Program-made: the position numbers and the translations under genes
DNA from: an uncultured Bacteroides sp.
Lineage (GTDB): Bacteria > Bacteroidota > Bacteroidia > Bacteroidales > Bacteroidaceae
Direction of reading: 5' to 3'
Length of the DNA: 64,000 nt
Assembly (NCBI RefSeq): GCF_958445495.1
Contig: NZ_CAUCSQ010000017.1
Coordinates: 1-64,000, forward strand
Shown here: positions 36,609 through 46,753 of the stretch, piece by piece
Position numbering within the stretch: the stretch's first letter is position 1
Layout: each line of letters begins with the position of its first letter
Notes under the pieces: generated by a model
What the model saw: the letters and a program-made list of their open reading frames with translations, nothing else
What the model was told of the DNA's origin: nothing
The model's database searches: none

Positions 36609-37517
36609 ATGAATGATATAAAATGCCGTGAAATACGATGCGGAACAGCATTGGAACTTATTACTTGCATTGACTGGTCTACGGACTTCGCCTGCAAAGA
36701 GAACATGCCTTACGATAAACTGGAGCCTGCTGTCGGCCGCTCGTTCAGGATGGACGGAAGCGTATTCATATTGTGTATCAGGGGGACGCTGACGATAACG
36801 CTGAACACGGACAGATATGTGATAAAAGCAAACGACATGATTGTGTTCCTGCCTCATAGTTTCATAAAGGTCAACGCTATCTCGCCGGACACTCTAATCT
36901 CTTTTTCGGGTTTTTCTTCTGAAATCGCCGCAGACGGCAACTTTTTCCGGACGTTTCACCAGACAATACCTGATTTCCACCATTCGCCGGTTCTTTCGCT
37001 GTCTGCTGATATGGCGTCTTTCTTCCAACAGTCTTTCTCCTTGTGGAGGAAGCTGTACACGATACCTGAAATCATCATGGACAGGAATATGGCAAAAGAT
37101 ATCATGCACACCTCTTTCCACATCATTCTCCGCCTGTACAAGCAGCATGCGGCTACCCGCAGGCTCCGGAAAGAAATGATGCCCCGGACCCACCACCAAA
37201 CCGCCCATTCGTTCGTCCGCTTATCAATGCAATATTACGCTTCCGAACATAGCCTGATTTTTTATGCCGGCAAGATGAATATTTCCGTACCGGGATTATG
37301 CCGCATCGTCAAAAAGGAAATCGGAAAGACCCCGCAGGAAATCATTTCTTCCTTTATTATCGCAGAGGCGCAAACACAATTGAGAACAACCGGCCGCTCG
37401 ATTAAAAATATCGCGGCTTCTCTCGGCTTTTCCAGCTCGACAAGCTTTTGCCGCTTTTTCCGGAACAAGATGCTGGCAAGCCCTCTCGAATACAGGAAGG
37501 GAATTTCTGCCACGTGA
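36609..37517 (+). CDS. AraC family transcriptional regulator
   Basis: 302 residues. The N-terminal half (about 20-130) is a cupin-like sensing domain (FILCIRGTLTITLN, DMIVFLPHSF). The C-terminal 100 residues hold two helix-turn-helix motifs: LIFYAGKMNISVPGLCRIVK for the first, then SIKNIAASLGFSSSTSFCRFF, with the family's closing PLEYRKG. Transcribed away from the hybrid histidine kinase gene across a 286-bp gap. Two direct repeats overlapping its own promoter suggest autoregulation. Effector unknown. Confidence 0.9.
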   Translation: MNDIKCREIRCGTALELITCIDWSTDFACKENMPYDKLEPAVGRSFRMDGSVFILCIRGTLTITLNTDRYVIKANDMIVFLPHSFIKVNAISPDTLISFSGFSSEIAADGNFFRTFHQTIPDFHHSPVLSLSADMASFFQQSFSLWRKLYTIPEIIMDRNMAKDIMHTSFHIILRLYKQHAATRRLRKEMMPRTHHQTAHSFVRLSMQYYASEHSLIFYAGKMNISVPGLCRIVKKEIGKTPQEIISSFIIAEAQTQLRTTGRSIKNIAASLGFSSSTSFCRFFRNKMLASPLEYRKGISAT

Positions 37518-37570
37518 TATGTCCGGCCGCCGCTTTTCCGGACTAAAGGCCCGGTCTCTCGAAAAAAGTT

Positions 37571-37604
37571 GCAGCTATACCGTAACGTTTTACGATATAG
37601 CTGC
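37571..37604 (-). terminator. Hairpin with T tract on the minus strand, possible suf operon terminator
   Basis: GCAGCTATACCGTAA (37571-37585) pairs with TTACGATATAGCTGC (37590-37604), 14 of 15, loop of 4. On the minus strand it is followed by AACTTTTTTC. It could end transcripts from sufS, about 390 bases upstream, or serve both sides. Confidence 0.55.
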
Positions 37605-37825
37605 CATTAATGTTAAAGAGAGAGAATTTATAATATAAGCACGGTCTCACGACCCTCCTGATATTCGCTATCCGATTTCTTTATTTATTAGACGCACGGG
37701 AAACGGAATCACTGCATTCCAAGAGTCCTTTTTTTAGTTAAAGAATAAAAAAAGGGGTATGCAGAACGCCATTTCGGAAAAGACGGACTTCCGTCCGGGA
37801 ACCCGGCAGCCTCATCTTCCATAAA

Positions 37826-37925
37826 AAAACCCGTATCATTACTTTGAAGGATGCAATGCACTCCGGAAATTTTGTGTCCGGCTTTCGGGATGCACTCCGG
37901 TAAAGCGTGATACGGCTCTTTCGCA
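37826..37925. repeat. Degenerate copy 3 of the intergenic repeat core
   Basis: Matches the core of copy 1: CCGTATCATTACT, an inner TGCACTCCGG...TTTTGTGTCCGG hairpin now imperfect, then TGATACGGCTCTTT. Only the core is recognisable. Confidence 0.6.
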
Positions 37926-37990
37926 TTTATCAACTGCAATCTATAACTTTTCAGAGCGCCCGGTTCAGTTTCGCGCACCCTTCCTTTTTT

Positions 37991-39202
37991 TTAAAACATC
38001 TGACTGACACGCTCAATCCCCGCCACCAGCGCATCGATTTCCGATTTCGTATTGTACATGGCAAACGAAGCTCTCACCGTTCCTTCGATGCCGAGCCGCT
38101 GCATCAAAGGCTGCGCGCAATGGTGTCCTGTGCGGACGGCGATGCCCAGGCGGTCCAGCAATGTGCCCAAATCAAAATGGTGGATGTCTCCCACCAGGAA
38201 GGAGATGACGGCTCCCCGTTCGGCCGCTTCACCGAATATGCGCATTCCGGGTATCTCTTTCAGGCGTTGCAAAGCATAAAGGGTCAGACTGTGCTCGTGT
38301 TCCGCGATTTGTTCAATGCCGTATCCGCTCACATAGTCCAGGGCTTTCGCCAGTCCGGTCGTACCGATGTAATCGGGCGTGCCGGCCTCAAACTTAAAAG
38401 GAAGTTCATTGAATGTCGTTTTCTCGAAGGAGACGTGCCGAATCATTTCTCCTCCTCCCTGGTAAGGCGGGAGGCGTTCCAGCCACTCTTCTTTTCCATA
38501 GAGCACGCCGACCCCGGTCGGACCGTATATCTTATGTGCGGAGAACACCAGGAAATCGGCATCCAAATCCTGCACATCCACTTTCATATGGGGAATGGAC
38601 TGGGCGGCGTCTGCCAGAAGAGGCACGCCGTGGGCATGGGCGACAGCCGCCATCTTTTTCACCGGATTCACCGTACCCAGCACGTTTGACACATGGGCTA
38701 CACTGACAATCTTCGTACGTTCGGAGAATAATTTCACGTATTCGTCCAGCAGAAGTTCTCCTTTGTCGTTCATCGGAATCACTTTGATGACAATCCCTTT
38801 GCGGGTCGCCAGGAGTTGCCAGGGGACGATGTTGCTATGGTGTTCCATAACGGAGACAATCACTTCATCGCCTTCTTCCATGAACTCGTCTCCGAAACTG
38901 GAAACGAGCAGGTTGATGCTTTCCGTGGTTCCCCGCGTGAAGACTACTTCATTCGTGCTGCGGGCATTGATGAACCGGCGCACCGTCTCGCGGGACGCTT
39001 CATGCAGCTCCGTAGCTTGCTGCGAAAGGTAATGCACGCCGCGGTGTACGTTTGCATTGACGGAATAGTATTCGTCGACCAATGCATCGACTACCAGGCG
39101 GGGCTTTTGGGTCGTGGCGCCGTTATCGAAATAGACCAACGGCTTGCCGTACACCGTGCGCCCCAATATCGGAAAATCCTCACGTATCTTTTGAATATCC
39201 AT
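37991..39202 (-). CDS. sufS: SUF-type cysteine desulfurase
   Basis: PLP enzyme that takes sulfur from cysteine for Fe-S cluster assembly. About 403 residues from the ATG giving MDIQKIRED; a reading from 39220 overlaps sufD. The PLP lysine is in SAHKIYGPTG (Lys224 of the trimmed protein) and the sulfur-carrying cysteine in GHHCAQPLM (Cys362), in the short loop typical of SufS. Last gene of the cvpA-sufBCDS operon. No SufE or SufU sulfur-transfer partner is in the operon. Confidence 0.96.
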   Translation of the reverse strand: MDIQKIREDFPILGRTVYGKPLVYFDNGATTQKPRLVVDALVDEYYSVNANVHRGVHYLSQQATELHEASRETVRRFINARSTNEVVFTRGTTESINLLVSSFGDEFMEEGDEVIVSVMEHHSNIVPWQLLATRKGIVIKVIPMNDKGELLLDEYVKLFSERTKIVSVAHVSNVLGTVNPVKKMAAVAHAHGVPLLADAAQSIPHMKVDVQDLDADFLVFSAHKIYGPTGVGVLYGKEEWLERLPPYQGGGEMIRHVSFEKTTFNELPFKFEAGTPDYIGTTGLAKALDYVSGYGIEQIAEHEHSLTLYALQRLKEIPGMRIFGEAAERGAVISFLVGDIHHFDLGTLLDRLGIAVRTGHHCAQPLMQRLGIEGTVRASFAMYNTKSEIDALVAGIERVSQMF

Positions 39203-39216
39203 CTTGTTCTTTATTA

Positions 39217-40560
39217 TCATTTACAGATTGCACATCCCTGGCATTTATTCAACTCGCCCCGGAAACGTTTCTCGACCAACAAGTGCAGGCGGTCTTTCAA
39301 CGCATCCAGCCGAATCGTATCGATAACTTCATTGACAAAGGCGAACATCAGGAGCAGGCGGGCTTCTTTCTCGTCAATCCCGCGCGAACGCATATAGAAT
39401 AAGGCGTTTTCGTCAAGCTGCCCCACTGTCGCCCCGTGAGAACATTTCACATCATCGGCGTAAATCTCCAGTTGGGGTTGCGTGTACATTCTCGCGTCGC
39501 GCGTAGCGCAGAGGTTCCGGTTGGTCTGCTGAGAGTTCGTACGCTGGGCGCCGGGACGTACCAGCACCAGCCCGGCAAAAGCTCCTACCGCCTGTTCGTC
39601 AAGCACGTACTTGAACAGTTCGTTGCTGGTGCAATCCGGAACGGCGTGGTCAATGCTCGTATGGTTGTCCACGTGCTGGTTTTTATCGGCGATTGCCATG
39701 CCGCAAAGATTGATTTCGGCGCCTTCCCCGCCCAGCATCACTTCGGTGGTGTTGCGGGTAGTGCCGTTATGCAATGTCATGCCGTTCAGCAACACATTGC
39801 TGTGCGCCGCCTGCCTGACGTACAAATTACTGAAACGGACCGTGCTCGTATGTGTCTCTTCCAGCTCGTACATATCGAATACCGCATTCTCGCCGACGAA
39901 GACTTCTATCACTTGCGTCGCAAGGAAATTCACATTGTCCATCGCGTGGTCGCAAATCAGCAAGCGTGCCTGCGCGCCTTCTTCCAGGACAATCAGCACC
40001 CGGCGGTTCACCATAAAGTTGACATCCGCACGAAGGATATTCACCAACTGGACCGGTTTTTCCACAATGACATTCTTCGGCACGTAAAAGATAACGCCGT
40101 CTTGCGCAAAGGCGGTATTGAAAGCGGTCACTCCGTCGCCGGAGGTATCCGCCAGCTTGCCGTAGTATTTTCTCACCAACTCCGGATGCTGCAAGGCGAC
40201 CTCTTTCAAGCTGCCGAATATGACTCCTTCCGGCAGATGTGTTTTCGGAAGCGCCTTATTATAGAAAGCGTCATTGACTACAAAGTACAAGGCGGTACTC
40301 ATGTTCGGCACATCACACTTGAACACTTCATACGGATTGACGGGAATGGACAGGCGGTTCAGGTTCAGCCCGAAGTCCGGCTCAAAGAATTTGCTTACAT
40401 CCGTATATTTGTACTTCTCCAGCTTGCGGGTCGGGAATCCGAGCCGTTCAAAATCGGCGAAAGCGGCGGCACGGGGAGCATTCAGCGCTTCCGCACTATG
40501 CTTGCAGATGATGGCTTCCGTCTGCGAGAAGAGCTCTATGTATTGTTGTTCCGCATTCAT
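39217..40560 (-). CDS. sufD: Fe-S cluster assembly protein SufD
   Basis: 447 residues; partner of SufB in the SufBC2D scaffold that builds Fe-S clusters. The N-terminal helical part is followed by the parallel beta-helix core (ARLLICDHAMDN..., GGEGAEINLCGMAIADKNQHVDNHT). A conserved SSxxR-like DARMYTQPQLEIYADDVKCSHGATVGQLD segment follows, as does a helical C-terminus ending QGCAICK. It starts 2 bases after sufC stops; its own stop lies 14 bases from the sufS start. Confidence 0.95.
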   Translation of the reverse strand: MNAEQQYIELFSQTEAIICKHSAEALNAPRAAAFADFERLGFPTRKLEKYKYTDVSKFFEPDFGLNLNRLSIPVNPYEVFKCDVPNMSTALYFVVNDAFYNKALPKTHLPEGVIFGSLKEVALQHPELVRKYYGKLADTSGDGVTAFNTAFAQDGVIFYVPKNVIVEKPVQLVNILRADVNFMVNRRVLIVLEEGAQARLLICDHAMDNVNFLATQVIEVFVGENAVFDMYELEETHTSTVRFSNLYVRQAAHSNVLLNGMTLHNGTTRNTTEVMLGGEGAEINLCGMAIADKNQHVDNHTSIDHAVPDCTSNELFKYVLDEQAVGAFAGLVLVRPGAQRTNSQQTNRNLCATRDARMYTQPQLEIYADDVKCSHGATVGQLDENALFYMRSRGIDEKEARLLLMFAFVNEVIDTIRLDALKDRLHLLVEKRFRGELNKCQGCAICK

Positions 40561-40562
40561 CG

Positions 40563-41315
40563 TTATTCTCCCAGTTCTTTCTTAATCCAATCATATCCTT
40601 TCTCTTCCAGTTCCAAAGCCAGTTCCGGACCGGCAGTCTTTACGATACGGCCTTTATAAAGCACATGCACGATGTCCGGCTTAATATAGTCAAGCAGACG
40701 CTGGTAGTGGGTAATGACGATGGTGCTCGTCTGGGGAGTCTTCAATTTATTGACTCCTTCCGCCACAATGCGCAATGCGTCGATGTCCAGTCCGGAGTCG
40801 GTCTCGTCAAGGATGCTCAAACGGGGTTCCAGCATCGCCATCTGGAAAATCTCGTTCCGTTTCTTTTCACCGCCAGAGAAACCTTCGTTCACCGAACGGT
40901 TGGCCAGCTTATTGTCCAGCTCGACAACCGCACGTTTCTCACGCATCAATTTCAGGAACTCGCTGGCGGTCAGTGCGGGCAAACCTTTATATTTGCGTTG
41001 CTCGTTGACGGCGGCACGCATAAAATTCACCATGCTCACTCCCGGAATCTCCACCGGATACTGGAAGCTGAGGAAAATGCCTTCATGGCTACGGTCTTCC
41101 GGACTCAGCTCCAACAGGTTTTTCCCGTAAAAGGTAACCGTGCCTTTCGTTACCTCAAAAGCCGGATTCCCCACCAGAACGGAGGAAAGGGTACTCTTAC
41201 CGGAACCGTTCGGCCCCATAATCGCATGTACTTCGCCCGGTTTCACCGTCAGGTTGATGCCTTTCAATATCTCTTTGCCATTGATGCTGGCATGCAGGTC
41301 TTTTATTTCTAACAT
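40563..41315 (-). CDS. sufC: Fe-S cluster assembly ATPase SufC
   Basis: ABC-type ATPase subunit of the cytoplasmic SufBC2D complex. 250 residues, usual length. Walker A GPNGSGKS at 34-41, Q-loop FQYPVEIPG (typical of SufC), signature GFSGGEKKR, Walker [13 protein letters not shown] and H-loop VITHYQRL. There is no membrane domain, as expected. It sits 41 bases after sufB and 2 before sufD. Confidence 0.96.
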   Translation of the reverse strand: MLEIKDLHASINGKEILKGINLTVKPGEVHAIMGPNGSGKSTLSSVLVGNPAFEVTKGTVTFYGKNLLELSPEDRSHEGIFLSFQYPVEIPGVSMVNFMRAAVNEQRKYKGLPALTASEFLKLMREKRAVVELDNKLANRSVNEGFSGGEKKRNEIFQMAMLEPRLSILDETDSGLDIDALRIVAEGVNKLKTPQTSTIVITHYQRLLDYIKPDIVHVLYKGRIVKTAGPELALELEEKGYDWIKKELGE

Positions 41316-41356
41316 CTTTCTATTTACTATTTTGTCATTTTACTATTCTTATCCAA

Positions 41357-42811
41357 TCACCCCACGCTTCCTTCCAACGAGATAGTCAGCAGTTTCTGCG
41401 CTTCCACCGCAAACTCCATCGGAAGTTTGTTCAACACTTCTTTCGCATATCCGTTTACTATCAGCCCGATGGCGTCTTCCGTCGAGATGCCGCGCTGATT
41501 GCAATAGAAAATCTGGTCTTCGCTAATCTTGCTCGTCGTGGCTTCATGCTCTACCACTGCCGTCTCGTTATGGATATCCATATAGGGAAAGGTATGCGCC
41601 CCGCATTTGTCGCCCAGCAGCAGAGAGTCGCACTGGCTGTAGTTACGGGCATTGTCCGCTCTTTCCGCCACGCGCACCAGCCCCCGGTACGAGTTCTCGC
41701 TATGTCCGGCGGAGATGCCTTTGCTGACAATGGTGCTCCTCGTATTCTTGCCGAGATGAATCATCTTCGTACCCGTGTCTGCCTGCTGGTAGTTGTTGGT
41801 TACGGCAACGGAATAAAATTCAGCAGTCGAATTATCGCCTGACAGGATACATGAGGGATATTTCCAGGTTATCGCCGAACCGGTTTCCACCTGGGTCCAG
41901 GACAACTTGCTGTCCACTCCTTTGCAATTGCCGCGCTTTGTCACAAAATTGTAAACGCCGCCCTTGCCCTCGGCATCTCCCGGATACCAGTTCTGCACAG
42001 TGCTGTATTTCACTTCCGCACGGTCGTGCACGATAATTTCCACAATAGCGGCATGCAGTTGGTTTTCATCCCGCATCGGAGCCGTACAGCCTTCCAGATA
42101 AGAGACATAAGAGTCGTCGTCAGCCACAATCAGCGTACGTTCGAACTGTCCCGTATTGCGGGCGTTGATACGGAAATAAGTGGAAAGCTCCATCGGGCAA
42201 CGCACTCCTTTGGGGATATATACGAAAGAACCGTCGGAGAACACCGCCGAATTCAACGCGGCGAAGAAGTTGTCGCGGTATCCCACTACCGAGCCGAGGT
42301 ATTTCTTTACCAGGTCCGGATGTTCCCGCACCGCTTCACTGAAAGAGCAGAAAATGATTCCTTTCTCCATCAGGGTTTCTTTAAAGGTGGTCTTTACAGA
42401 AACCGAGTCCATGACGGCATCTACGGCCATCCCGCTCAAAGCCATCTGCTCTTCCAGAGGAATTCCCAGCTTATTGAAGGTTTTTATCAATTCGGGGTCT
42501 ACCTCATCCATGCTTTTCGGCCCTTCTTTCTTCCGGGTGGGGTCGGCATAATACGAGATGGACTGATAGTCAATCTCCGGGATACGGAGATGCGCCCAGG
42601 AGGGCATCTCCAGCGTCAGCCAATGGCGGTATGCTTTCAGCCGGAACTCCAGCAGCCAGTCCGGTTCATTTTTCTTCGACGAGATTAAACGAATCACGTC
42701 TTCATTAAGCCCACGCTCAATGATGTCTGTGTGCACTTCCGTAGTGAAGCCGTATTTATACTTCTCCTGCGTCAGTTCCTTTACATATTTATTGGGTTCT
42801 TCTTGTTGCAT
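41357..42811 (-). CDS. sufB: Fe-S cluster assembly scaffold SufB
   Basis: 484 residues; scaffold subunit on which Fe-S clusters form. It contains the SufB core beta-helix with [17 protein letters not shown] (the conserved Cys), the [29 protein letters not shown] stretch and the [15 protein letters not shown] and [13 protein letters not shown] motifs that carry ligand residues. Normal length. Its start lies 23 bases inside the end of the CvpA-type gene, so the two are probably translationally coupled. Confidence 0.96.
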   Translation of the reverse strand: MQQEEPNKYVKELTQEKYKYGFTTEVHTDIIERGLNEDVIRLISSKKNEPDWLLEFRLKAYRHWLTLEMPSWAHLRIPEIDYQSISYYADPTRKKEGPKSMDEVDPELIKTFNKLGIPLEEQMALSGMAVDAVMDSVSVKTTFKETLMEKGIIFCSFSEAVREHPDLVKKYLGSVVGYRDNFFAALNSAVFSDGSFVYIPKGVRCPMELSTYFRINARNTGQFERTLIVADDDSYVSYLEGCTAPMRDENQLHAAIVEIIVHDRAEVKYSTVQNWYPGDAEGKGGVYNFVTKRGNCKGVDSKLSWTQVETGSAITWKYPSCILSGDNSTAEFYSVAVTNNYQQADTGTKMIHLGKNTRSTIVSKGISAGHSENSYRGLVRVAERADNARNYSQCDSLLLGDKCGAHTFPYMDIHNETAVVEHEATTSKISEDQIFYCNQRGISTEDAIGLIVNGYAKEVLNKLPMEFAVEAQKLLTISLEGSVG

Positions 42812-43316
42812 CTTTATTCTCTAATATTTGTTGCGTCATATTCTTTGCAGCAGGAAAAAAGATTCCTGCAAATGTTTCCATCGGATAATATAACAAAGAC
42901 TCGTTCTTTTTTGTTGCGCTGATTAACTTATTATCGCTATCCAGCAACTCTATCAGGCAAATGCACAGGCTTGTCAACAACAGGAATTTCAACGCTCCCA
43001 GTCCACAGCCGAGCCAGCGGTTCAGCCAGTCCAGCGAAACGGCTTTCATCGCTTTTGTCAGCAATGACGCCGCCAATAAGAATATCAGCGGGACAGCTAT
43101 CCAAATCATTATGAAAGCCAACACCTGTGCAACGGTCATTGAATCCGTCACTGCCGGGCAAAGTTTTTCGGCCAGAGCGGCATATAAAGTCTTTGCCGCC
43201 AGCAAACCGACGATTAATCCCAGAATAGATGCCAACTGGCGGATGAAGCCTTTCATGAAGCCCATGACCGCCCCCGCACCTGTTATAACAAGGATAATGA
43301 TATCAATTGTCGCCAC
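42789..43316 (-). CDS. CvpA family membrane protein
   Basis: 175 residues with four hydrophobic segments; matches CvpA/colicin V production family: N-terminal [24 protein letters not shown] with the typical Gly-Phe-x-Gly motif, then membrane spans to a polar tail after LISAT. In other bacteria CvpA supports envelope homeostasis; no enzyme activity is known. It is the first gene before sufBCDS, overlapping sufB by 23 bases. It may be there for co-transcription rather than a shared function. Confidence 0.88.
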   Translation of the reverse strand: MATIDIIILVITGAGAVMGFMKGFIRQLASILGLIVGLLAAKTLYAALAEKLCPAVTDSMTVAQVLAFIMIWIAVPLIFLLAASLLTKAMKAVSLDWLNRWLGCGLGALKFLLLTSLCICLIELLDSDNKLISATKKNESLLYYPMETFAGIFFPAAKNMTQQILENKDATRRTQ

Positions 43317-43399
43317 GTCTTAATATTTTAAATCATGAATCCGGAATTATGAATCTGCCCAAGGCAAAAGACAGCACGCCAGGGTGATAAAACAATAAA

Positions 43400-43442
43400 G
43401 TGGTAAGGTGGCGTCCTGCCTGTCACAGTACCACATTACCAC
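43400..43442 (-). terminator. Terminator of the rimP-nusA-infB operon
   Basis: GTGGTAAGGTGG (43400-43411) pairs with CCACATTACCAC (43431-43442), one mismatch; on the minus strand followed by TTTATTGTTTT. It separates infB from the cvpA-suf operon. Confidence 0.7.
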
Positions 43443-43513
43443 CCATATATGTTACGGCCGTCATTCGGTCAATGACCTTATGCTTCTACAAATCATCATT
43501 CATGAATCACAAT

Positions 43514-46500
43514 TTATAAAGTTTGCTTCACTTCTATTTCTTCGAATGTCTCGATGATATCGCCTATCTTCATATCGTTGCAGTTTACCAGGCTGATACC
43601 GCACTCGAAATTCGTACCTACTTCTTTCACATCGTCCTTGAAGCGTTTCAGCGCATTGATATTGCCGGTAAAGATGACAATACCGTCGCGAATCAGGCGT
43701 GCCTTGTCGCTCCGTTTCACTTTTCCGGTCTTCACCATCGCACCGGCAACGAGTCCCACCTTGGTGATGTTGAAGACTTCGCGCACCTCGACGGTGGCTG
43801 TAATCTGCTCTTTCAGTTCCGGAGCCAGCATTCCTTCCATAGCGGCCTTCACTTCTTCTATCGCGTCATAGATGACAGAGTATTTGCGGATATCGACTCC
43901 TTCCTGCTCCGCCATCTTGGCGGCAGCGCCCGAAGGACGTACCTGGAATCCGACGATAATCGCATTCGAAGCGGCAGCCAGAGAGACATCCGATTCGGAA
44001 ATCGCTCCCACGCCCTTGTGAATGACATTCACCTGAATCTGTTCTGTGGACAATTTAATCAACGAATCGCTCAACGCTTCTACAGAACCGTCCACATCAC
44101 CCTTGACGATGATATTCAATTCCTGGAAGTTGCCCAAGGCAATACGGCGGCCCAACTCGTCCAAAGTCAGAATCTTCTGCGTGCGCAAGCCTTGTTCGCG
44201 TGCCAGTTGTTCGCGTTTGTTGGTAATCTCGCGGGCTTCCTGGTCGCTTTCCACGACGTGGAACGTATCGCCTGCGGCAGGAGCGCCGTTCAATCCCAGA
44301 ATCAATGCCGGTTCGGCAGGCCCCGCTTCTTTGATACGTTGGTTACGCTCATTAAACATGGCTTTCACACGCCCGTAGCTGGTTCCCGCAAGCACGATAT
44401 CGCCCACTTTCAGGGTTCCGTTGGACACCAGTACCGTAGCTACGTAACCGCGTCCCTTATCCAGGGATGACTCGATAATGGAACCTGTGGCGTTCCGGTT
44501 CGGATTGGCTTTCAGGTCGAGCATCTCCGCTTCCAGCAGTACTTTCTCCAACAAGTCTTCCACACCGATGCCTTTCTTGGCTGAAATATCCTGTGACTGG
44601 TATTTGCCTCCCCATTCTTCAACAAGGAAATTCATCGCGGCCAGTTCTTCTTTAATCTTATCCGGATTCGCTGTCGGCTTGTCCACTTTATTGATGGCGA
44701 ATACGATAGGCACGCCTGCCGCCATCGCATGGTTAATCGCTTCTTTCGTCTGCGGCATCACATTGTCGTCGGCCGCCACAATGATGATGGCGATATCCGT
44801 CACCTTCGCACCGCGGGCACGCATGGCCGTGAACGCCTCATGTCCCGGAGTATCGAGGAAAGTGATACGGCGGCCGTCTTCCAACTGTACATTATAAGCA
44901 CCGATGTGCTGCGTAATGCCTCCGGCCTCACCGGCAATGACATTCGCCTTACGGATGTAGTCCAGCAAAGAGGTCTTACCGTGGTCGACATGTCCCATTA
45001 CCGTAACAATCGGAGCACGCGGCTGCAAGTCTTCCGGAGCATCTTCCTCTTCGACGATGGCTTGCGCCACTTCCGCGCTTACATATTCGGTCTTGAAACC
45101 GAATTCCTCCGCCACCAGATTGATAGTCTCCGCATCCAAACGCTGGTTGATGGAAACCATAATGCCGATGCTCATGCAGGTAGCAATGACCTGGTTGACG
45201 GAAATGTCCATCATCGTAGCCAGCTCATTAGCCGTAACGAACTCTGTCAGCTTCAAGATTTTGCTGTCTGCCATTTCCTGGTCTTCCAGTTCCTGCATGC
45301 GGTTGGAAACCATTTCACGTTTTTCCTTACGGTATTTGGATGCTTTATTCTTGCCTTTGGTAGTCAGGCGGGCCAGCGTTTCCTTTACCTGCTTTGCAAC
45401 GTCTTCCTCGCTCACCTCCTGCTTGATAACCGGCTTCTTGAAACGGTCTTTATTGTTTCTCCGGCCGCTGTTGCCGCCCTGGTTGTTGCCGCCGTTGTTA
45501 CCATTGCCGCCTTTGCCCTGCGCATTCGGCTTCGGTGCGGCGAATCCGGAAGCGGCGACGTTATTGACGTCTACCTTCTCCTTATTAATACGGTTCCGCT
45601 TTTTCTTATTATTGCCGGCAGTGTCCGCATTATCTTTCGCGCCATTCTTTGCGAGTTTGGTGTCGTCTTTGCGGATTTCCTTAATAATGGCCTCCTTCAT
45701 CAGTTTCTTCTGATCCTGACGGATTTTCTCTTTCTCTTCACGCTCGCGGCGTTTCTCTTCCTTCGATTTCTTCTTTGGACGGGTAGACTGGTTCAGTGCT
45801 GCCAGGTCTATCTGCCCAATCACATTGATTCTCGCGCCCAATTCCGGCTGGCGAATCTTGAATATCTCATCCTCCTTAGAAGCTTCTTTTTCTTCTGGAA
45901 CGACTTCTGCCGCTGGTACTTCCACTGTATTCTCCTCTTTTTTATGTTCTTCCGCCTTCACTGGTGTCTCTACCTTCTTCGGCTCTTCTTTAATCATTTC
46001 TTCCGCCACCGCTTTCTCAACGTCTGCCGGTGCCGGTTCCGCTACCTCCGGCTCCGGTTGCTTCACCACTACAGGTTCAGCCGGAGACGATGGCGCCGCC
46101 GTCTCTTCTTTCTTCACCTCAGGCTCTTTCTTTTCGGGCTCTTTCTTCACTTCCGGCTCAACGGCGGGACGTTCCGCAACCGGACGTTCTACAGCCGGGC
46201 GTTCCGCAACAGTCTCTTTTTTCTGTTCCGGCTCTTTTTCTACTTTATCAGTTCTACGGCCGTTTAATTTATCTAAGTCTATTTTACCGACAGGTTTAAA
46301 CTTCGGACGTGCATCCTCAGGTATGACTGTCTTGATCACATCCTCCGACTTCGGTTTTTCCGGCTGTCTCTGAAAGCCCTCAATCGAAACCGACGCCTTA
46401 TTACGCTCCTTATTCTGGCGTTCCTGGATGAAACGCTCCGATTCAAGTCTAAGGTTCTTATCTGTACTAAACTCTTTTACGAGCATAGCGTATTGCTCCT

Positions 46501-46618
46501 CGCTAATTTTGGTATTAGGATTAGCCTCTACGGTGTACCCTTTCTTTTGCAGGAACTCAACTACCGTCGCGATTCCTACATTCAAATCTCTTGTAACTTT
46601 GTTTAACCTTATCGTCAT
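43514..46618 (-). CDS. infB: Translation initiation factor IF-2
   Basis: GTPase that brings initiator tRNA to the 30S subunit. 1034 residues, long because of a charged Pro/Glu/Lys/Ala linker (about 60-400, including [13 protein letters not shown] repeats and a Gly/Asn-rich [13 protein letters not shown] part) between the short N-terminal IF2_N motif and the second N-terminal domain. The G domain has [21 protein letters not shown] and NKVD; domains II, III and the C-terminal fMet-tRNA-binding domain follow, ending EIEVKQTL. The long linker is normal for Bacteroides. Third gene after rimP and nusA. Confidence 0.97.
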   Translation of the reverse strand: MTIRLNKVTRDLNVGIATVVEFLQKKGYTVEANPNTKISEEQYAMLVKEFSTDKNLRLESERFIQERQNKERNKASVSIEGFQRQPEKPKSEDVIKTVIPEDARPKFKPVGKIDLDKLNGRRTDKVEKEPEQKKETVAERPAVERPVAERPAVEPEVKKEPEKKEPEVKKEETAAPSSPAEPVVVKQPEPEVAEPAPADVEKAVAEEMIKEEPKKVETPVKAEEHKKEENTVEVPAAEVVPEEKEASKEDEIFKIRQPELGARINVIGQIDLAALNQSTRPKKKSKEEKRREREEKEKIRQDQKKLMKEAIIKEIRKDDTKLAKNGAKDNADTAGNNKKKRNRINKEKVDVNNVAASGFAAPKPNAQGKGGNGNNGGNNQGGNSGRRNNKDRFKKPVIKQEVSEEDVAKQVKETLARLTTKGKNKASKYRKEKREMVSNRMQELEDQEMADSKILKLTEFVTANELATMMDISVNQVIATCMSIGIMVSINQRLDAETINLVAEEFGFKTEYVSAEVAQAIVEEEDAPEDLQPRAPIVTVMGHVDHGKTSLLDYIRKANVIAGEAGGITQHIGAYNVQLEDGRRITFLDTPGHEAFTAMRARGAKVTDIAIIIVAADDNVMPQTKEAINHAMAAGVPIVFAINKVDKPTANPDKIKEELAAMNFLVEEWGGKYQSQDISAKKGIGVEDLLEKVLLEAEMLDLKANPNRNATGSIIESSLDKGRGYVATVLVSNGTLKVGDIVLAGTSYGRVKAMFNERNQRIKEAGPAEPALILGLNGAPAAGDTFHVVESDQEAREITNKREQLAREQGLRTQKILTLDELGRRIALGNFQELNIIVKGDVDGSVEALSDSLIKLSTEQIQVNVIHKGVGAISESDVSLAAASNAIIVGFQVRPSGAAAKMAEQEGVDIRKYSVIYDAIEEVKAAMEGMLAPELKEQITATVEVREVFNITKVGLVAGAMVKTGKVKRSDKARLIRDGIVIFTGNINALKRFKDDVKEVGTNFECGISLVNCNDMKIGDIIETFEEIEVKQTL

Positions 46619-46753
46619 ATTTTAAAATAATGAATTAATGTGCCAACGGCAAATATGCCCGTCGGCTACGCAGTGAATAGCGAATAACAACAAAGCCCGG
46701 CCGAAAAGGTTATTCCTGTCCTCCCGCCGGCACATCGGCATACCGCCGCATTA

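Larger units (their letters stand above)
37518..37990. other. Gene-free stretch between the AraC gene and sufS
   Basis: Contains a near-perfect hairpin (37571-37604) and a degenerate third copy of the intergenic repeat (about 37826-37925) with CCGTATCA (37831-37838) / TGATACGG (37908-37915) and a decayed inner hairpin. No convincing gene. Confidence 0.6.

Noticed and set aside
44729..46267. 512-codon frame opposite infB
   Set aside because: Antisense to the infB linker and G domain; composition (Phe/Leu/Arg-rich) is that of a shadow frame.
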